9,098 nt of DNA. It comes from Chitinophaga pinensis. GTDB taxonomy: Bacteria > Bacteroidota > Bacteroidia > SXHM01. The notes under the pieces were generated by a model that was not told where the DNA came from, ran no database searches, and saw nothing but the letters and a program-made list of their open reading frames with translations. Below are positions 5,586 to 9,098 of the stretch, piece by piece (position 1 is the first letter of the stretch; every line of letters begins with the position of its first letter). Where the stretch lies: positions 1 through 9,098 of the forward strand of contig CAMDBK010000100.1 in the NCBI GenBank assembly GCA_945889235.1, given 5' to 3'. The translations under genes were made by a program, and so were the position numbers.

Positions 5586-7787
5586 ATGAAAAATCATATT
5601 CTAGTACTATTTATGCTGCTCTTGTTTCCCCCTTGTTTAAAAGCTCAGGAAACAGACACTTTAAAACACAATTTCAATGAAGTAATTATTTCTGCCAGCA
5701 AGTTTGAAGAAAAGAAATACGACATTCCTCAACCCGTGCAAAGCATAACGCTGAAACAAATTGAACAAACCAATGCACAAAATGCAGGTGACCTTTTAGT
5801 TTCTACCGGAACTGTGCTTGCACAAAAAAGTCAGGCAGGTGGCGGAAGCCCCATCATTCGCGGATTTGAAGCCAACAAGGTTTTGATTGTGGTTGACGGT
5901 GTGCGCATGAACAATGCAATATTCCGTGGCGGCCATTTGCAGAATGTTATGACCATTGACAACTCCATGCTTGAACGCGCTGAGATTGTTTTTGGTCCCG
6001 GTTCAGTTGTGTATGGCAGTGATGCATTTGGCGGTGTTATGCACTTCCACACCAAGAAACCTGTATTTGCTGAAGGTGAGGAAAAGTTTGTATTCAAAAG
6101 CAGCGCTTACACCCGTTATGCCACTGCAAATCACGAAAAAACAGGACATCTTGATTTCAGTCTGGGCGGCAAAAAAATTGCTTCACTTACCAGTTTTACC
6201 TACTCATATTTTGGTGACATGCGTCAGGGAAACATCCGAAAAGACTCGCTTTCTGATGTCTGGAAACGCAGGTATTATGTGCAACGCATAAATGGAGCAG
6301 ATGTACTGGTAGCCAATGACGATGTGAATATTCAGAAATTTTCAAGCTACAGTCAGTATGATATTTTGCAGAAGTTTTCATTCAAACAAAGTGATAAGAT
6401 TACACACAACCTGAATTTCCAGCTCTCTAACTCTTCAAACCTTCCGCGCTACGACAGGCTTACTGATCCTAAAGGCGCGGGCCTTAGCAATGCAGAATGG
6501 TATTATGGTCCGCAGCAACGGTTGATGGGTTCTTACCGTCTTGATTTAAGTGGCGAAAATGCATTCTACAGCAATGCACAGGTTATTCTTGCCTATCAGG
6601 ATATTAAGGAAAGCCGTAACCAACGCAAGTTTGGAAAAGATAATCTGGCGCATCGCAATGAGCTTGTGAATGTGTATTCACTAAATGCTGATTTCAAAAA
6701 GGATCTGGAAAAACATACTGTTAAATATGGCTTAGAAGTTACTTACAACAACATAGCCTCAACTGCAGAAAATGAGGACATCGTTACAGGTAAGATAACT
6801 CCGCTGGATACACGTTATCCTAATGGAGGAAGCACACAGTTTTCTGCTGCCGCTTACATTACTGATTCATGGAAACTTGGAGCAAAATCAACGATCTCAG
6901 CAGGTTTACGTTACAGTCATGTAGGGTTGAATTGTTCTTTTGGTGATAAAACGTTCTTCCCATTTCCATTCAATGAAGCAAAACAAAACAACGATGCTCT
7001 TACCGGAAATATCGGATACATTTTTTCACCCGGAAAAGACTGGCATTTATCATTATTAGGCTCTACGGGTTTCCGCTCACCAAATGTTGACGACATGGCA
7101 AAAGTTTTCGAATCAGGCAGTGGAACTTTGGTTGTTCCTAATCCTGACCTGAAAGCTGAATATATTTACAATGGTGAACTTGGAATTTCAAAAGTGATTG
7201 CACGAAAAGTGAGAATGGAAGCAAACGCTTGGTATTCTTATATCACGAATGCAATTGTTACGCAACCATTCACGCTTAATGGTGAAGAAACTGTTGTTTA
7301 CAATGGCGATACAAGTGCTGTAGTTGCAAGTCAGAATGCACAAACTGCATTCATTGCCGGTGCATCAGGAACTATTGAAGCATACATAACTTCATGGTTG
7401 GTTTTTAACTCTACGCTGACTTATACTTATGGAAGAATATTTTCAGATACCGGACAAGTGCCCCTTGATCATATTCCTCCAATCTTTGGAAGAACAGGAA
7501 TTCAGTTGAACTTTAAAAAACTGAATGCAGAAGTCTATGCATTCTATAATGGCGAGAAAAAACTTACGGATTACAGATTAGGAGCTGAAGACAACGAAGT
7601 ATATGCTACTGCTGCCGGAATGCCTGCGTGGTGGACATTAAATGCACGTGCAGGATATAAATTCAGTAAGAACATCACATTACAACTTGCGCTTGAGAAT
7701 ATTCTGGATACAAATTACCGTGTGTTTGCATCAGGCATCAGCTCACCCGGACGGAATTTTATTGCTACGCTGAGAGTGAATTTGTAA
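5586..7787 (+). CDS. TonB-dependent outer-membrane receptor, haem/haemoglobin type
   Basis: This 733-residue protein is a gated outer-membrane beta-barrel that imports a substrate using TonB-ExbBD energy. A signal peptide (1-21, ending LKAQ) is followed by a TonB-box-like NEVIISAS (31-38). The plug domain spans about 45-160, with IIRGFEANKVLIVVDGVRMN near 90-109 and GPGSVVYGSDAFGGVM (137-152). The barrel fills the rest and ends in the usual NILDTNYRVF and GRNFIATLRVNL strands. The EWYYGPQQR stretch (304-312), the FRSPN box (496-500) and NPDL (519-522) correspond to features of haem and haemoglobin receptors (FRAP and NPNL boxes). The histidine often found between those boxes is absent. There is no N-terminal carboxypeptidase-like domain and no SusD partner, so it is not a SusC glycan transporter. 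The substrate could be haem, a siderophore or another metal complex. The small anchored-protein gene lies just upstream. Confidence 0.88.
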   Translation: MKNHILVLFMLLLFPPCLKAQETDTLKHNFNEVIISASKFEEKKYDIPQPVQSITLKQIEQTNAQNAGDLLVSTGTVLAQKSQAGGGSPIIRGFEANKVLIVVDGVRMNNAIFRGGHLQNVMTIDNSMLERAEIVFGPGSVVYGSDAFGGVMHFHTKKPVFAEGEEKFVFKSSAYTRYATANHEKTGHLDFSLGGKKIASLTSFTYSYFGDMRQGNIRKDSLSDVWKRRYYVQRINGADVLVANDDVNIQKFSSYSQYDILQKFSFKQSDKITHNLNFQLSNSSNLPRYDRLTDPKGAGLSNAEWYYGPQQRLMGSYRLDLSGENAFYSNAQVILAYQDIKESRNQRKFGKDNLAHRNELVNVYSLNADFKKDLEKHTVKYGLEVTYNNIASTAENEDIVTGKITPLDTRYPNGGSTQFSAAAYITDSWKLGAKSTISAGLRYSHVGLNCSFGDKTFFPFPFNEAKQNNDALTGNIGYIFSPGKDWHLSLLGSTGFRSPNVDDMAKVFESGSGTLVVPNPDLKAEYIYNGELGISKVIARKVRMEANAWYSYITNAIVTQPFTLNGEETVVYNGDTSAVVASQNAQTAFIAGASGTIEAYITSWLVFNSTLTYTYGRIFSDTGQVPLDHIPPIFGRTGIQLNFKKLNAEVYAFYNGEKKLTDYRLGAEDNEVYATAAGMPAWWTLNARAGYKFSKNITLQLALENILDTNYRVFASGISSPGRNFIATLRVNL

Positions 7788-7798
7788 TTATGAGTTCT

Positions 7799-7815
7799 TA
7801 AACCTTCAAGGTTTA
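7799..7815. terminator. Perfect inverted repeat between convergent genes, possible bidirectional terminator
   Basis: TAAACCTT-C-AAGGTTTA is a perfect 8-base inverted repeat with a 1-base centre. In RNA it would fold as about 6 base pairs with a 5-base loop. It fills most of the 30 bases between the TonB receptor stop (7787) and the CDF transporter stop (7818). Its position between converging genes suits a shared terminator. The stem is AT-rich, and on each strand it is followed by a mixed A/T sequence rather than a pure T-run. Confidence 0.45.
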
Positions 7816-7817
7816 TT

Positions 7818-8807
7818 CTAACTCCCATGCTTTTTGTTGCTGAGAACATTTTCCAGTTTCCATTCTATTCTTTTCTCAACCTGAAATTGTCTCACCTTGC
7901 AATCATCTTTCTGACAAATTTTGCAGGAAGCCGGAATGCAAGGGTCGGTATGAATGAAAAACTCTATATCACTTTGTTTCTTTTCATTAATCAGTTTATC
8001 TAACTTCTCTGCTTCATCATGTGACTCTCGCAAATTCAGAAACCAGGGAAGAGTGATGTGGCAATCCACATGCAGCTTTGAGCCGTATTTAATTACGCGC
8101 AGATTATGAATATCAACCCAGTTGTTTCGCCTGTTATCATTCATGATTGCTATGAGCTCTTCTATCAGGTGATAGTCTGCTTCATCCATAATTCCGGCAA
8201 GCGATGAACGGACTAATTTATAGCCCGTATAAAAAATATAAGCACCCAGAAGAATGGCAACAACGTTATCAAGCCAACCTATTTTTGTAACAAAAATCAG
8301 AAACAATCCTGCGAGCAATCCCGCGCTTGACCAGGCATCGGATTGAAGATGTTTCCCTTCAGCCATCATGGCATGTGAGTTTGCATTCTTTCCTTTTCTG
8401 TTTAAATAAAAACCGAGAATATAATTTACAATTCCTGTAAAAGTGGTAATTGCAATACCAATATCAAGACTGTGAACTTCTATGGGATAGTAAAAATTAT
8501 AGACTGCCTTGCCAAGCATATAAACGCCTGCCAGCGCAATAAAAATGCCTTCCAAACCCGATGAAAGAAACTCAACTTTTCCATGTCCGTAAGGATGATC
8601 AATATCTTTGGGGCGTGAAGCAATAACCAAACTCCACAAAGCAAACGCACCGGCAACAACATTGATAATTGATTCCAAAGCATCTGTAAGAATGGCGTTG
8701 GAATGGGTGAGATGCCACGAAAAAAATTTCATGGCAAGCAACACAACTCCTATAATAAGAACAATGCGTTGGAAACTAATATTGTCTTTGGCTGATGTGT
8801 TTAACAC
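7818..8807 (-). CDS. Cation diffusion facilitator (CDF) family metal exporter
   Basis: CDF proteins are inner-membrane dimers that export divalent metals such as Zn, Fe, Mn or Cd in exchange for protons. The 329-residue product has about six membrane segments (roughly residues 13-200) followed by a cytoplasmic ferredoxin-like domain. The motifs align residue for residue with E. coli YiiP/FieF. The second site is complete (Asp68, His71, His75 in DIDHPYGHGK), as is the membrane helix HLQSD (His153, Asp157). The other half of the membrane site reads DALESIIN, giving Glu45 and Asn49 where YiiP has two aspartates. The C-terminal domain has LHVDCH (245-250), IHTDPC (285-290) and further cysteines at 295, 298 and 303, probably an additional metal-binding element. 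The start is a GTG, since no ATG is available before residue 26 and the frame is closed upstream at 8844. It converges on the TonB receptor gene. Metal specificity is not decided. Confidence 0.92.
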   Translation of the reverse strand: MLNTSAKDNISFQRIVLIIGVVLLAMKFFSWHLTHSNAILTDALESIINVVAGAFALWSLVIASRPKDIDHPYGHGKVEFLSSGLEGIFIALAGVYMLGKAVYNFYYPIEVHSLDIGIAITTFTGIVNYILGFYLNRKGKNANSHAMMAEGKHLQSDAWSSAGLLAGLFLIFVTKIGWLDNVVAILLGAYIFYTGYKLVRSSLAGIMDEADYHLIEELIAIMNDNRRNNWVDIHNLRVIKYGSKLHVDCHITLPWFLNLRESHDEAEKLDKLINEKKQSDIEFFIHTDPCIPASCKICQKDDCKVRQFQVEKRIEWKLENVLSNKKHGS

Positions 8808-8811
8808 AGTG

Positions 8812-8819
8812 CAAAAGTA
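8812..8819 (-). promoter_or_regulatory. -7 promoter element immediately before the CDF gene start
   Basis: The minus strand reads TACTTTTG followed by CACT and then the GTG start codon, a full match to TAnnTTTG only four bases from the coding region. If active, transcription would begin at or just inside the start codon, giving a leaderless message. No good -33 TTG is present at 17-23 bases upstream. The nearest one is 29 bases away. Confidence 0.35.
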
Positions 8820-8903
8820 AGCGGAAAGTTTAAAGAAACACTGTTATCCAACCTTTCCCTATTTTTACCAACAACCTGTTTAATGAATGTTATAAACTAA
8901 TTG

Positions 8904-9098
8904 ATGACTACCAACATAAAAAACCAAAATACTAAAATCATTTTTATAAATACTCAACAGGCGTTGAGTGATTATGTGCAGGAATTTGCAGCTGCAAAAG
9001 AACTGGCGCTTGATTTAGAATTTGACAGTAATCGCTATGCCTACGGATTCAAGTTATGTCTTATTCAGATCTGTGCTTCAGGTAAATGCTTTGTTATT
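8904..9098 (+). CDS. DEDD-type 3'-5' exonuclease, ribonuclease D-like (partial)
   Basis: The frame starts with ATG at 8904 and runs through the right edge, so 65 residues are visible. The segment LALDLEFDSNRYAYGFKLCLIQIC (about residues 36-59, read in parts) is the Exo I region of the RNase D/DEDD exonuclease superfamily. Its Asp-Leu-Glu supplies the first two metal-binding acidic residues of the active site. Such enzymes trim RNA 3' ends. In this phylum the same domain also occurs in generic ribonuclease D or 3'-5' exonuclease annotations, and the missing C-terminal part (HRDC domain or not) would decide. A stop (TAA at 8898-8900) lies two codons upstream. TTG at 8901 is the only alternative start. 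The gene is divergent from the CDF gene, 96 bases apart. Confidence 0.8.
   Translation, partial: MTTNIKNQNTKIIFINTQQALSDYVQEFAAAKELALDLEFDSNRYAYGFKLCLIQICASGKCFVI

Noticed and set aside
5586..7787. SusC-type glycan transporter
   Set aside because: There is no N-terminal carboxypeptidase-like domain, the length of 733 is too short for a typical SusC, and no SusD gene follows.
8608..8820. Plus-strand open frame of 70 codons at the start of the CDF gene
   Set aside because: It is antisense to the well-supported CDF membrane domain and has no recognisable features.
8860..8867. TATTTTTA as a -7 element for the exonuclease gene
   Set aside because: It lacks the final G and has no upstream TTG at a suitable distance, so it is not distinguishable from AT-rich background.
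1..9098. CRISPR array, insertion sequence, prophage or defence system
   Set aside because: No regularly spaced repeats, transposase or integrase motifs, terminal inverted repeats or defence-type enzymes are visible. Gene content and composition look chromosomal.

Overview
The window looks like a piece of a Bacteroidota chromosome, AT-rich and with mostly single-copy genes. The evidence is a BshA-type bacillithiol glycosyltransferase, export signals that mostly end in Ala-Gln, start codons with no visible Shine-Dalgarno sequence, and several matches to the Bacteroidota -7 promoter element TAnnTTTG. A genus cannot be named from the sequence alone. I found no insertion sequence, prophage, CRISPR array, tRNA or rRNA.

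Left part (1-3037, all minus strand). A co-directional run of three genes encodes exported proteins of 317, 164 and 448 residues, transcribed in that order. Gaps are 5 and 40 bases, a plausible promoter lies at 3100-3127, and a GC-rich hairpin follows the last stop. The 448-residue product has degenerate WG-type repeats and two C-terminal CxxC motifs. The other two match nothing I recognise with certainty. The N-terminus of a further membrane or exported protein is cut by the window edge at 1-87 and has its own promoter-like site.

Middle part (3163-4917, minus strand). miaE, a diiron tRNA hydroxylase, precedes bshA, the first enzyme of bacillithiol synthesis, with a 42-base gap. A 75-base divergent intergenic region separates miaE from the next unit.

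Right part (4993-8807). A small N-terminally anchored protein with a TTG start precedes a TonB-dependent outer-membrane receptor of the haem/haemoglobin type (plus strand). These probably form an uptake unit. A cation diffusion facilitator converges on it from the minus strand, and a 17-base perfect inverted repeat lies between the two stop codons. At the right edge (8904-9098, plus) a DEDD-type 3'-5' exonuclease of the ribonuclease D kind begins.

Most of the window is ordinary chromosomal housekeeping and transport. The less explained parts are the three-gene exported-protein cluster, the small protein paired with the TonB receptor, the non-standard metal site of the CDF transporter, and the CDF gene's GTG start, which sits almost on top of a promoter element.
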